From assembly GCA_902778995.1 (NCBI GenBank), contig CACYZW010000024.1, positions 1-49,632 on the forward strand: DNA of 49,632 nt, in the 5' to 3' direction. The first letter of the stretch is position 1. The number at the start of each line of letters is the position of its first letter. The notes under the pieces were generated by a model that worked only from the letters and a program-made list of their open reading frames with translations, was not told where the DNA came from and made no database searches. The position numbers and the translations under genes are program-made. This DNA is from an uncultured Eubacteriales bacterium (GTDB lineage: Bacteria; Bacillota; Clostridia; Christensenellales; Aristaeellaceae). Shown here piece after piece: positions 1-10,860 of the stretch.

Positions 1-83
1 CTTCTGGAAAATGGGATTTTCCGCCATAAAAATGCCTGCGGGGTCGGCGTACACGCCGCCGCCCCCGATTGGAAAGGGGAACC
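1..83. repeat. Intergenic hairpin module pair (family shared with 13.85, 40.8 and 48.35 kb)
   Basis: No gene is seen in the first 116 bases. Two hairpins are visible. The first has arms GGAAAAT/ATTTTCC near 6-22 and resembles the hairpin at 48346-48387. The second is a GC-rich stem around 39-71 with the core GCGGGGTCGGCGTACACG. The second core recurs in reverse at about 13846-13880 and 40819-40853. Neither hairpin is followed by a T tract, so they are not typical terminators. Confidence 0.6.
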
Positions 84-116
84 CTGAGCAGTAACGCAGT
101 CCTCCTCTTTTTGCTG

Positions 117-145
117 TTGACACCATGTAAATTGCATGCTATAAT
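117..145 (+). promoter_or_regulatory. Sigma-70-type promoter of the sugar uptake operon
   Basis: A perfect TTGACA (117-122) and a perfect TATAAT (140-145) are separated by exactly 17 bases, and the -10 carries an extended TGC. This is the best promoter in the window. It sits about 120 bases before the isomerase start codon, leaving a leader of roughly 120 nt. Confidence 0.85.
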
Positions 146-270
146 TGTTACATATAAGGCGGGATAATTGGGAAGAATTGGAATGCGTGTTAAGGAAATA
201 CCTCATGATGTGGTATTTCCTTAAACATGCGGGAAAGGGCCAAAAGAATCTTTTGGAAGGAAGTGCAGAG

Positions 271-867
271 ATGAAAAAAATCAAGGACAAGCAGCTGTTG
301 GTTGGCGCGGATTTCGCGGGCTATCCGCTGAAGGAGGCCGTGTGCGCGCACCTGCGGGCCAAGGGCTGGACGATCACCGACGTGGGCGTCACCGACCCCA
401 ACGTGGACGACACCGAGAACATGTTCCACCGCATCGGCCTGCGGGTCGGCGCAATGATCGCCGAGGGCGAATTCGAGCGCGCGCTGGTGTTCTGCGGCAC
501 GGGCATGGGCATTCACATCGCGGCCAGCAAGTGTCCCCACGTCCACGCGGGCGTGGTGGAATCCGTTCCCGCGGCGCTGCGGGCCATCACCGGCAACGGC
601 GTGAACGTGCTGGCCATGGGCGCGTTCTACGTGGCCCCGCAGATGGGCTGCGACATCGCGGACGCCTACCTGAACGCCGAGCTGGGCAGCGGCTACGAGT
701 GGTGGCACAATTTCTACGAGTTCCACAAGCTGGCCATCGACGAGCTGGAGGCCTTCGACTACGAGACCTACAAGAAGAACGGCTTCAAGCTGAACCACCT
801 GGGCGACTATCCCCTGACCCTGGACACGAAGGACGACCTGCGCTTCCAGCTGCGGGGCGACAAATAG
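271..867 (+). CDS. RpiB/LacA/LacB family sugar-phosphate isomerase
   Basis: A 198-residue cytosolic aldose-ketose isomerase of the RpiB/LacAB family, which interconverts phosphorylated pentoses, tetroses or galactose-6-phosphate. The N-terminus [14 protein letters not shown] is the family phosphate-binding start, and [14 protein letters not shown] carries the catalytic cysteine and the oxyanion GTGxG loop. The ATG at 271 follows GGAAGG; an upstream TTG frame from 145 has no ribosome site and no family similarity. At 198 residues it is longer than classical RpiB (about 150), with an extra C-terminal segment as in isomerases tied to tetrose or less common sugars. It is first in an operon with a complete ABC sugar importer, so it probably acts on the imported sugar after phosphorylation; no kinase is present here. 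The substrate cannot be assigned from sequence. Confidence 0.88.
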   Translation: MKKIKDKQLLVGADFAGYPLKEAVCAHLRAKGWTITDVGVTDPNVDDTENMFHRIGLRVGAMIAEGEFERALVFCGTGMGIHIAASKCPHVHAGVVESVPAALRAITGNGVNVLAMGAFYVAPQMGCDIADAYLNAELGSGYEWWHNFYEFHKLAIDELEAFDYETYKKNGFKLNHLGDYPLTLDTKDDLRFQLRGDK

Positions 868-886
868 ATTCGGACGGGGGACGCTG

Positions 887-911
887 CCCCACACCTCCCC
901 GAGGGGGTGTG
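887..911 (+). promoter_or_regulatory. Intercistronic hairpin between isomerase and binding-protein genes
   Basis: An imperfect inverted repeat (CACACCTCCCC / GGGGGTGTG) lies just after the isomerase stop and has no T tract. It may stabilise or partly attenuate the operon mRNA so that the binding protein is made in excess. The role is inferred. Confidence 0.4.
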
Positions 912-983
912 ACCGACTTGTATGATATCACAGGATGTTAAGTCCAAAGGGACTGAACATAGAATGAAAAGGAGGATTTACCC

Positions 984-1976
984 ATGAAGAAAGTCATCGC
1001 ACTGATCGTCGCGGCCCTGATGCTGCTCACCTGCGTCTCCGCACTGGCGGAGGGCTTTGAGATCGTCGTCGTGCCGAAGGACGCATCCAACCCCTGGTTC
1101 GTGCGCATGAACACCGGCGTCGAGGAGTACGCCAAGGCCCATCCCGAGGACACCATCTATCAGAAGGGCACCCCCGAGATCGACCCCACCCTCCAGTATC
1201 AGCTGGTCATGGACCTGGTGGCCCAGGGCGTGGACGCCATCTGCGTGGTTCCCGTCGACCTGGAATCCATCGAGCCCGCGCTGAAGGCCGCCCGCGAGGC
1301 CGGCATCGTGGTCATCGCCCATGAGGGCGCGGCCCTGCAGAACGTCGATTACGACATCGAGGCCTTCAACAACGAGCTGTACGGCGCGTTCATCATGGAC
1401 AACCTGGCCGCCGCCATGGGCGAAGAGGGCCTGTACACCACCATGGTCGCCGACCTGACCAACGGCAGCCACAACGAATGGGCGGACGGCGGCGTGAAGC
1501 GCGCCACCGAGGCCTATCCGAACATGAAGCTGCTGGAGAGCGACCCCCGCGTGGAGAGCCATGACAACGGCGACACCGCCTACAACGTGGCCAAGGAGCT
1601 GTTCAAAAAGTATCCCGACCTGAAGGGCATCATGGGCACCTCCTCCTTCGACGCCCCCGGCGTCGCCCGCGCCATCGAGGAGCTGGGCCTGTCCGGCAAG
1701 GTGTTCACCGCCGGCACCGGCATGCCCGGTGACAACGCCGAGCTGCTCAAGTCCGGCGCCGTGCAGTACCTGACCCTGTGGGATCCCGCGCTGGCCGGCC
1801 AGGCCATGGTGGCGCTGGCCCAGAAGCTGCTGAACAACGAAGAGATCACCGCGCCCGTGAATCTGGGTGTGGAGGGCTACGAGGCCCTGGAGTTCAAAGC
1901 GGGCTCCGAGACCGTCCTGGAGGGCCAGGGCTGGATCACCATCACCGCCGACAACGTGGATTCCTTCGGATTCTGA
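984..1976 (+). CDS. Sugar ABC transporter substrate-binding protein (LsrB/RhaS-like)
   Basis: A 330-residue exported periplasmic-binding-protein-like domain (Peripla_BP_4 type) that captures a small sugar outside the membrane. Residues 1-22 form a signal peptide (MKK, hydrophobic core, ALA-EG cleavage site). The Cys at 17 lacks a good lipobox, so lipoprotein anchoring is uncertain. The mature start EIVVVPKDASNPWFVRM, the QGVDAICVVPVD segment, the LTLWDPALAGQ segment and the terminal NVDSFGF resemble LsrB (autoinducer-2) and RhaS (rhamnose) binding proteins more than RbsB. The ATG follows AAAGGAGG. It lies between the isomerase and the ATPase and is flanked by hairpins on both sides, as is usual for over-produced binding proteins. 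Ligand not assigned. Confidence 0.9.
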   Translation: MKKVIALIVAALMLLTCVSALAEGFEIVVVPKDASNPWFVRMNTGVEEYAKAHPEDTIYQKGTPEIDPTLQYQLVMDLVAQGVDAICVVPVDLESIEPALKAAREAGIVVIAHEGAALQNVDYDIEAFNNELYGAFIMDNLAAAMGEEGLYTTMVADLTNGSHNEWADGGVKRATEAYPNMKLLESDPRVESHDNGDTAYNVAKELFKKYPDLKGIMGTSSFDAPGVARAIEELGLSGKVFTAGTGMPGDNAELLKSGAVQYLTLWDPALAGQAMVALAQKLLNNEEITAPVNLGVEGYEALEFKAGSETVLEGQGWITITADNVDSFGF

Positions 1977-1993
1977 TCTTTCCCGACGGCACT

Positions 1994-2019
1994 GGCGGAG
2001 AGGTTCCGGCCTCTCCGCC
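1994..2019 (+). promoter_or_regulatory. mRNA hairpin after the binding-protein gene
   Basis: A perfect 10-bp stem, GGCGGAGAGG / CCTCTCCGCC, lies 18 bases after the stop codon. It is followed by GGTTATGCTTTATG rather than a T run, so it is more likely an mRNA-stabilising or partial-termination structure than a full terminator. The downstream ATPase has no clear promoter of its own. Confidence 0.55.
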
Positions 2020-2144
2020 GGTTATGCTTTATGCGAATAAACTGTTCAGTCCGCTGGGTAAACGGGGACGGATGCATCGGGCCCCGGCCCGGCACTTTCC
2101 TCATTTATCGAGCCGACTGAACAGAATGTGAAAGGGTGAAAGCC

Positions 2145-3629
2145 ATGTCTGAATACCTGCTGAGGGCGGTGGACATCGTAAAGACCTTCGCGGGCGTCAA
2201 GGCCCTGCAGGGGGTCTCGCTGGACATCAGGCCCGGCGAGATCCACTGTCTCGCCGGCGAGAACGGCTGCGGCAAGTCCACGCTCATCAAGGTCATTTCC
2301 GGCGTCTACCAGCCGGATTCCGGCTACATCGAATTCAACGGGCAGAGGTACACGTCCATCACGCCCCGGGAATCCATCGCCATGGGCATACAGGTCATCT
2401 ATCAGGACTTCTCCATCTTCCCGAACCTGACTGTCATGGAAAACCTGGCCTTCAATACCGAGCTGGCCGCCGGGCACAAGTTCGTGAACAGGCGGCGCAT
2501 GAAGGAAATCGCCAGGGAGGCGCTCTCGAAGATCAACTTCAACGTGGCGCTGGACCGCCTGGTGGGCACGCTCACCGTGGCGGAAAAGCAGATGGTCGCC
2601 ATCTGCCGGGCGCTGATGTTCGACGCCAAGCTCATCATCATGGACGAGCCCACCACCGCGCTGACCCGGAAGGAGGTCTCGGCCCTGTTTGAGATCATCC
2701 TCAAGCTGAAGGCCCAGGGCATCGCCATACTGTTCGTCAGCCACAAGCTGAACGAGGTGTTCGAGATCTCCGAGCGCTTCACCATCTTCCGCTCCGGCCA
2801 GCTGATCGCCACCGGCAACACCCAGGACCTGGACGACAAAAAATTCACCTACTACATGACCGGCCGCGAATTCGAGAACGTGAAGTTCAAGCCCTCGTTC
2901 GAGGCGGACAAACCGGTGCTGACGGTGAAGAACCTCACCGTGCCCGGCGCATTCGAGGACGTGTCCTTCGACCTGGCGCCGGGGCAGATACTGGGCATCA
3001 CGGGCCTGCTGGATTCCGGGCGCACGGAGCTGTCGCTGGCGCTGTTCGGCCTGAGAAAGACCAGCGGCGGGGAGATATTGATGAAGGGGCAGAAGGTGGA
3101 GATCAGCAGCCCCAGGGACGCCATCGCGGCGGGCATCGGCCTGGTGCCGGAGGACCGGTTGAGCGAGGGCCTGTTCCTGCCCCAGCCCATCTCGGACAAC
3201 ATCGTCATCTCCGAAATCGACGAGCTGGCCGGGGCGCTGAGCGTGGTGGACAGCAAGCGCCGCCAGGCGGAGGTGGACAAGTGGGTCAAGGACCTGGCCA
3301 TCGCCACCCCGAACCCGGACAACGCCTGCACCACCCTTTCCGGCGGCAACCAGCAGCGCATCGTGCTGGCGAAGTGGCTGGCCTGCAAGCCGGACGTGCT
3401 GATCCTGAACGGCCCCACCGTGGGCGTGGACATCGGCTCCAAGCACGACATCCACGCCATACTGCAGCGGCTGGCCAATCAGGGCATGGCGGTCATCATC
3501 ATCTCCGACGACCTGCCGGAGATATTGGAAAACTGCTCCGATCTGCTGGTCATGCGGGCGGGACTCATCGTCGCCCGGCTGGACCCCACCACAACGGACG
3601 AAGCGCTGGTGCTCCAGCACATGATGTAA
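2145..3629 (+). CDS. Sugar ABC transporter ATPase, two fused nucleotide-binding domains (RbsA/LsrA type)
   Basis: A 494-residue cytosolic ATPase of the carbohydrate-uptake-2 family, which powers the two permeases encoded next. Domain 1 has Walker A GENGCGKST (about residues 38-46), an unusual signature LTVAEKQMV and Walker B LIIMDEPTTALT. Domain 2 has a degenerate Walker A (GLLDSGRTE), as is usual for this family, and the signature LSGGNQQR. Its Walker B reads LILNGPTVGVD, where the expected Asp-Glu pair is Asn-Gly, so site 2 probably cannot hydrolyse ATP. The ATG at 2145 is 8 bases after AAAGGG; an in-frame GTG at 2136 is less well placed. It is 13 bases upstream of the first permease. Confidence 0.92.
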   Translation: MSEYLLRAVDIVKTFAGVKALQGVSLDIRPGEIHCLAGENGCGKSTLIKVISGVYQPDSGYIEFNGQRYTSITPRESIAMGIQVIYQDFSIFPNLTVMENLAFNTELAAGHKFVNRRRMKEIAREALSKINFNVALDRLVGTLTVAEKQMVAICRALMFDAKLIIMDEPTTALTRKEVSALFEIILKLKAQGIAILFVSHKLNEVFEISERFTIFRSGQLIATGNTQDLDDKKFTYYMTGREFENVKFKPSFEADKPVLTVKNLTVPGAFEDVSFDLAPGQILGITGLLDSGRTELSLALFGLRKTSGGEILMKGQKVEISSPRDAIAAGIGLVPEDRLSEGLFLPQPISDNIVISEIDELAGALSVVDSKRRQAEVDKWVKDLAIATPNPDNACTTLSGGNQQRIVLAKWLACKPDVLILNGPTVGVDIGSKHDIHAILQRLANQGMAVIIISDDLPEILENCSDLLVMRAGLIVARLDPTTTDEALVLQHMM

Positions 3630-3642
3630 GGGGGTGCCGCAA

Positions 3643-4668
3643 GTGAAATCGATTCGCAAATTCACGGGGCGCGTGGAATTCTACATCGGCCTGGTGTTCA
3701 TCGCGCTGTGCCTGCTGATCCAGGTGCGCTCCGGCCAGTTCTTTACCTCGAACAACATCGTGGACATACTTTCGGCGCTGGTGGTGCCGGGCATATTCGC
3801 CATCGGCGAATTCATGGTCATCGTGTCCGGCGGCTTCGACGTGTCCTTCCCGGCGCTGGCCTCCCTTTCCGCCTTTGCCACCACCAAGCTGTTCCTGGAC
3901 ATGAACTACCAGGGCAGCGCGCTGGTGCCCCTGCTGGTGGCCATCGCCATCGGGGCGGTGCTGGGCGCGCTGAACGGCCTGTTCATAGGCTACTTTGAGC
4001 TGCCCGCCATGATCGTCACGCTGGGCACATCGTCGGTGTTCAAGGGCTTCATGCAGGGCACGCTGGATTCCAAGCAGCTGGCGACCATCCCCCAGGGCAT
4101 GCGGGACTTCGGCACCTCGGCCCTGTTCGTGGCAAAGAACGCGACCTCCGGCCTGACCAGCCGCATGCCCATGACGTTCATATGCTTCGTGGCGGTGCTG
4201 GCTGTCGCCTGGTTCATACTGAACCGCACCATGTTCGGCCGCGGCATCTACGCCGTGGGCGGCAACGCGGTCTCGGCCCACCGCGCGGGCTTCAACGTAA
4301 AGCGCACCCGGTTCTTCATGTTCATTTTCGTGGGCATGATCTCCGCCCTGGCGGGCATGTGCCGCACCTGCATGATGCAGCAGATGCACCCCACCAACAT
4401 GCTGGGCATGGAGATGAACATCATCGCCGGCGTGGTGCTGGGCGGCACGGCGGTGGTGGGCGGCAGCGGCACGCTGCTGGGCTGCATGCTGGGCACGGCG
4501 CTGATCGTGGTGGTGGAAAATTCCATGATCCTGATCGGCATCCCGACGGTCTGGAAGGACTTCTTCGTCGGCGCGCTCATCATCATCGGCACGGGCATTT
4601 CCGCCATGCGGGTCTACATCGCCAACAAACCCGGCGCGAACAGCCTGAGGAAGGAGGCGGTCAAATGA
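3643..4668 (+). CDS. Sugar ABC transporter permease 1 (BPD_transp_2 family)
   Basis: An integral membrane permease of the RbsC/LsrC type (about 341 residues, 8-10 hydrophobic segments) that forms half of the import channel. The segment FMVIVSGGFDVSF corresponds to the family GGIDLS loop, and VLGGTAVVGGSGTLLG is the conserved EAA-like region contacting the ATPase. A GTG at 3643 has the GGGGG ribosome site 8 bases upstream; an in-frame GTG at 3634 overlaps that site and is less likely. The stop overlaps the next ATG (ATGA), which implies translational coupling with permease 2. The GGFDVSF variation suggests a subfamily distinct from ribose transporters. Substrate unknown. Confidence 0.9.
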   Translation: MKSIRKFTGRVEFYIGLVFIALCLLIQVRSGQFFTSNNIVDILSALVVPGIFAIGEFMVIVSGGFDVSFPALASLSAFATTKLFLDMNYQGSALVPLLVAIAIGAVLGALNGLFIGYFELPAMIVTLGTSSVFKGFMQGTLDSKQLATIPQGMRDFGTSALFVAKNATSGLTSRMPMTFICFVAVLAVAWFILNRTMFGRGIYAVGGNAVSAHRAGFNVKRTRFFMFIFVGMISALAGMCRTCMMQQMHPTNMLGMEMNIIAGVVLGGTAVVGGSGTLLGCMLGTALIVVVENSMILIGIPTVWKDFFVGALIIIGTGISAMRVYIANKPGANSLRKEAVK

Positions 4669-5699
4669 ACGCGCTGACCAAATTCTACAGGAAGGACCGC
4701 CACCTCTCCCGGCTGATCGTCATGACCGTGGTCTGGCTGGTGTTCATGGCGGTCACCAAGTTCGACAAGTTCTACACCATCGCCAACTTCCAGACCATCG
4801 CGGGCAAGTTCCCGGAATTCGGGCTGATGTCCCTGGGCGCGATGCTGTGCATGATCACCGGCGGCATCGACCTGTCCAGCGTGGGCGTGGCCAACCTGAC
4901 CAGCATACTGATGGCGCTGTACATGCGCTACCGGGCGGGCGAAAGCGCCTCGATTTCAGGGCTGATGATCGCGGAGGTCTTCCTGCTGGCCATGCTCATC
5001 GGCTGCGCGGCGGGGGCGCTGAACGGCATACTGATCTCCAAGATCCACATTCCCCCCATACTGGCCACGCTGGGCGTGAACCAGCTGCTGACCGGCATCG
5101 CGCTGGTGGTCACCAACGGCAAGGCGGTCTCGGACATCCCCACCACCTTCTCGGCGGTCATCAACCAGAAGCTGCTGAAGGTGGTGCCCGGCAAGCGCGG
5201 GGCGATGATGGGCCTCATCCCCGTGCAGCTGCTGTTCTTCATCGCGGCGGCGGTGCTGGTGTGGTTCCTGCTGGCCCGCACGACCTACGGCAGAAAGCTG
5301 TACCTGATGGGCACCAGCGAAAAGGTGGCCCGCTTCTCCGGCCTCAAGGTGGACCGGCTGCTCATCAAGACCTACGCCCTCTCCGGCATACTGGCGGCGC
5401 TGGGCGGCATGATCATGCTGGCGAACTACAACTCCGCCCGCTCGGACTACGGCAGCGTCTACACCCTGCAGTGCATACTGATCGTGGTGCTGGGCGGCGT
5501 CAGCCCCACCGGCGGCAAGGGCCGCATCTCCGGCGTGATGCTGTCCATCATACTGCTGTCGCTGCTGGAGGCGGGCATCAACCGCTTCCCCGAGATTTCC
5601 AGCTACTACATCACGCTGATCTGGGGCGCGGTGCTGCTGCTGGTCATGGTGCTGAACTACTTCGCCGAGCATCCGATAACCCGCAGGGCCAAGGCGTAA
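4665..5699 (+). CDS. Sugar ABC transporter permease 2 (BPD_transp_2 family)
   Basis: A second polytopic permease (344 residues), paralogous to its neighbour, so the importer is probably a heterodimer like LsrC/LsrD. MITGGIDLSSVGVANL is the canonical family loop, and VLGGVSPTGGKGRISG is the cytoplasmic coupling region. AAGGAGG lies just before the ATG at 4665, which overlaps the upstream stop by four bases. It is the last gene of the operon; a hairpin terminator candidate follows within 50 bases. No sugar kinase or regulator is encoded in the visible operon. Confidence 0.92.
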   Translation: MNALTKFYRKDRHLSRLIVMTVVWLVFMAVTKFDKFYTIANFQTIAGKFPEFGLMSLGAMLCMITGGIDLSSVGVANLTSILMALYMRYRAGESASISGLMIAEVFLLAMLIGCAAGALNGILISKIHIPPILATLGVNQLLTGIALVVTNGKAVSDIPTTFSAVINQKLLKVVPGKRGAMMGLIPVQLLFFIAAAVLVWFLLARTTYGRKLYLMGTSEKVARFSGLKVDRLLIKTYALSGILAALGGMIMLANYNSARSDYGSVYTLQCILIVVLGGVSPTGGKGRISGVMLSIILLSLLEAGINRFPEISSYYITLIWGAVLLLVMVLNYFAEHPITRRAKA

Positions 5700-5724
5700 A
5701 AGGACAAGCCAGGGGAAAGCAGGG

Positions 5725-5809
5725 GCGCTGAAAGGCCCGCAAAAGCAGAAAACCCTTCCGACGAACCAAGATCGGAAGGGTTTTCTGTGTTCGCGGGCTT
5801 TGCCAGCGG
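5725..5809. terminator. Operon terminator within a dispersed structured repeat (short form)
   Basis: A perfect 16-bp stem lies at 5746-5761/5772-5787 (CAGAAAACCCTTCCGA and its complement). It is enclosed by a second, outer pairing, GCGCTGAAAGGCCCGC (5725-5740) with 5793-5808. The arms include A4/T4 tracts, so the inner hairpin could stop transcription in either direction. The same design and much of the same sequence recur in a longer form at 42107-42270. Confidence 0.7.
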
Positions 5810-5815
5810 TCTGAG

Positions 5816-5843
5816 GGGCTGCCTCTTTGAGACAGCCCCTTCA
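5816..5843 (-). terminator. Candidate terminator downstream of ridA
   Basis: The stem GGGGCTG / CAGCCCC has a loop that includes CCTCTTTGAGA. It lies about 50 bases beyond the leftward ridA stop and next to the rightward operon terminator. The T tract is weak in both directions. Confidence 0.4.
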
Positions 5844-5895
5844 CGTCGCCACTGCCGGATTGACGGGCGTGCCCTCGCAACGCGCGCCGGTTGTA

Positions 5896-6273
5896 TTACG
5901 CTTTAACTGCGACGAACTCGATCTCCACCAGGCCGTCCCTCGGCAGGCGGGCGACCTCGACGCAGGAACGGGCAGGCTTGATGTCGCCGAAGAAATCGGC
6001 GTAGATGGCGTTGACGGCGGCAAAGTCGTTCATGTCCCTGATGAACACGGTGGTCTTGACGACGTCCGATTTGGCAAAGCCGGCCTCGTCCAGTATCGCC
6101 TGGATGGTGGCGAGGGACTGGCGGGTCTGGGCCTCCACGCCCTCCGGCATCGCCCCGGTTTCCGGGTTCAGCCCCAGCTGGCCGGACGAGAACAGCATGT
6201 TTCCGGCCTGGATGGCCAGGGAATAGGGGCCCACAGCCGCGGGCGCCTTGCTTGTAGTGATGACCTTGTTCAT
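5896..6273 (-). CDS. ridA: RidA family enamine/imine deaminase
   Basis: A 125-residue cytosolic protein of the RidA (YjgF/YER057c/UK114) family, which hydrolyses reactive enamine/imine intermediates such as 2-aminoacrylate released by PLP enzymes. The N-terminal APAAVGPYSLAIQAGNMLFSSGQ is typical. The conserved Arg in PARSCVEVARLP and the Glu in VEIEFVA correspond to the substrate carboxylate-binding Arg and the active-site Glu of true RidA enzymes. The length matches the family. The start is supported by AAGGAGG 7 bases upstream of the ATG. It stands alone between converging terminators, and its promoter is not obvious. Confidence 0.93.
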   Translation of the reverse strand: MNKVITTSKAPAAVGPYSLAIQAGNMLFSSGQLGLNPETGAMPEGVEAQTRQSLATIQAILDEAGFAKSDVVKTTVFIRDMNDFAAVNAIYADFFGDIKPARSCVEVARLPRDGLVEIEFVAVKA

Positions 6274-6328
6274 GGTTGACCTCCTTGAATTCTGCCTGGT
6301 TTCACGGTAAACGCTTCCCTCTTGCCTT

Positions 6329-9169
<2,841 letters not shown>

Positions 9170-9208
9170 AGAGGATACCCCACTGTTGCGTAATTTGGTG
9201 CTGCTGTC

Positions 9209-10831
9209 TCAGCTTCGCGCCTCCTTGCGCATGCGCTTGTTGGCATACATGAGCTTGTCCGCGCGGCGCACGACGTCCATGGCGGCCGCGTCCACCTGCG
9301 GGTCGTACTCGGCGATGCCCATGGCGACGTGTACCTGCTCCCAACTGTCCTGGGCGGCGGCGCAGAGGGCCTCGCGCTCCGCCTCGAACCGGTCGACGAG
9401 CGCCGCCCGGTTTTCATAATCGCTGCCCTTCAGTATCACGGCGAACTCGTCCCCGCCGACCCTGAACACGGGGCTGTGCTGAAACACGCGGCAGATCAGC
9501 CTGCACGCGGTCTTCAGGTACAGGTCGCCCTTGTCATGGCCGTACTGGTCGTTGATCCGCTTGAGGTCGTCGCAGTCGAACATGCCCACGGCGAACGCCT
9601 CCCCCGTCTTGTCCCCGTCGATCCGCACCTGCAGCGCCTCCATGGCGTCGGCGAAGGCCCCCTTGTTTTTCACGGAGGTCAGCGCGTCGATATACACGCG
9701 CTTGTTCAGGTCGCTGATATGCTCCTTCATGTTGCCGGCCAGGCGCTTGAAGGTGCGCGTCAGCCGGCCGACCTCGTCGTTGCCATTATAATCCAGCCTG
9801 AAGTCGTAATTACCCCTGTCCAGCTGCTCGGCGGCCTCGGTCAGCGCCTGGAGGGGCCTGGTGATGCGCCGGGTGTAGAACATCGTGAAGGCGCTCATGA
9901 CCAGCAGCACCACCGCCGAGACGATGAGTATGCTGCGAATCAGCCGCCGCCACTCGCCCTCGGCCTCGATCACCGGAACGCAGACGATCAGGCGCATGCC
10001 GTTGCTCAGGGGCAGCCAGGCCGCCTGCTTTTCCACGCCTTCGAAGGTATACCGAAAAAAGGTGCTGTCGCTGAGCAGGCCCTCGGGAATCGGCGGCATG
10101 GTCGCCTCGGTCAGCGCCGTCACGTCGATGCGGGGATGGAAGAAAAGGCTTCCCTGCGCGTCGCTCAGGTAGGCGTAGCCGTTGTTGTAGAGCCGTATGC
10201 TCTCCACCTGTCCGGCCATCGTGGTGTAGTCGATCTCGATGCCCACCACCCCGATGAACCGGCCCTGCCAATAGATGGGCACGTTGTAGGAGATCACGCG
10301 CACATCCAGGTTGTCGGTGATATAGGGCGGAAGCCAGATGGGCTGGCCGGTGTGCTTGGGCACGGTGAACCAGACCAGCTTCGAGGTGTCCTGCGTGTCG
10401 TAGAGGGTGATGTCGGTGACCTGGTGCTCTGAAAAGCCTTCGCCGCCGAGATCGGTGTACCAGAAGCCCTTCACGGTGTCGGAAACGGCGGGATCGATGC
10501 GGTAATAGTAGGTCAGCACGCCGTTGGTCTTGTTCGCCATCTCCTCGAAATACCTGCCGACCCGATCCATGTGGCGCTCCAGCTGCTCCGTTTCCAGGCC
10601 GTCCAGATCCTGCTCCGCGAACGACGCGACCTTGGTGACCGACTTCTGGACGCTGTTGAAGTAATAGTTGAGGTTGCGCTCGCCGGTCTCGCAGAGCAGG
10701 AGCAGCAGCTGGTCGGATTCAAGGCGCTTGTTGTTGCGGATGAACATCACGCTGAGTAACGTGACGGCGGTCAGCGCGACGATCACGACGCAGACCGTCA
10801 TCAGCGTTATTCTCGTTCGCAGCGAATGCAT
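9209..10831 (-). CDS. Cache-HAMP-GGDEF diguanylate cyclase
   Basis: A 540-residue membrane diguanylate cyclase that would make cyclic di-GMP from two GTP. TM1 spans about 8-30, an extracellular double-Cache-like sensor about 35-280 (with the WFTVPKHTGQPIWLPPY region and IGVVGIEIDY), and TM2 about 290-312. HAMP (TRRITRPLQALTEAA) is followed by a GGDEF domain with an intact active site (VFRVGGDEFAVIL, about 459-463). The RxxD inhibitory site expected five residues before GGDEF reads FQHS, so product feedback through that site is unlikely. It lies 29 bases downstream of the SBP3-EAL protein and 40 upstream of the kinase, so cyclase, phosphodiesterase and kinase are co-transcribed. Confidence 0.92.
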   Translation of the reverse strand: MHSLRTRITLMTVCVVIVALTAVTLLSVMFIRNNKRLESDQLLLLLCETGERNLNYYFNSVQKSVTKVASFAEQDLDGLETEQLERHMDRVGRYFEEMANKTNGVLTYYYRIDPAVSDTVKGFWYTDLGGEGFSEHQVTDITLYDTQDTSKLVWFTVPKHTGQPIWLPPYITDNLDVRVISYNVPIYWQGRFIGVVGIEIDYTTMAGQVESIRLYNNGYAYLSDAQGSLFFHPRIDVTALTEATMPPIPEGLLSDSTFFRYTFEGVEKQAAWLPLSNGMRLIVCVPVIEAEGEWRRLIRSILIVSAVVLLVMSAFTMFYTRRITRPLQALTEAAEQLDRGNYDFRLDYNGNDEVGRLTRTFKRLAGNMKEHISDLNKRVYIDALTSVKNKGAFADAMEALQVRIDGDKTGEAFAVGMFDCDDLKRINDQYGHDKGDLYLKTACRLICRVFQHSPVFRVGGDEFAVILKGSDYENRAALVDRFEAEREALCAAAQDSWEQVHVAMGIAEYDPQVDAAAMDVVRRADKLMYANKRMRKEARS

Positions 10832-10860
10832 ATTCCATCACCTTTCGTATCGCTTCCAGG

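Noticed and set aside
984-1976. Lipoprotein assignment for the sugar-binding protein
   Set aside because: The only early Cys (residue 17) is in LLTCVS, which is a poor lipobox; an ordinary signal peptide ending ALA fits better, though anchoring is not excluded.
3634-3642. GTG at 3634 as the start of permease 1
   Set aside because: It overlaps the GGGGG ribosome site that is well spaced for the GTG at 3643.
9209-10831. Feedback-inhibited cyclase with an RxxD I-site
   Set aside because: The four residues at the I-site position are FQHS, not RxxD.
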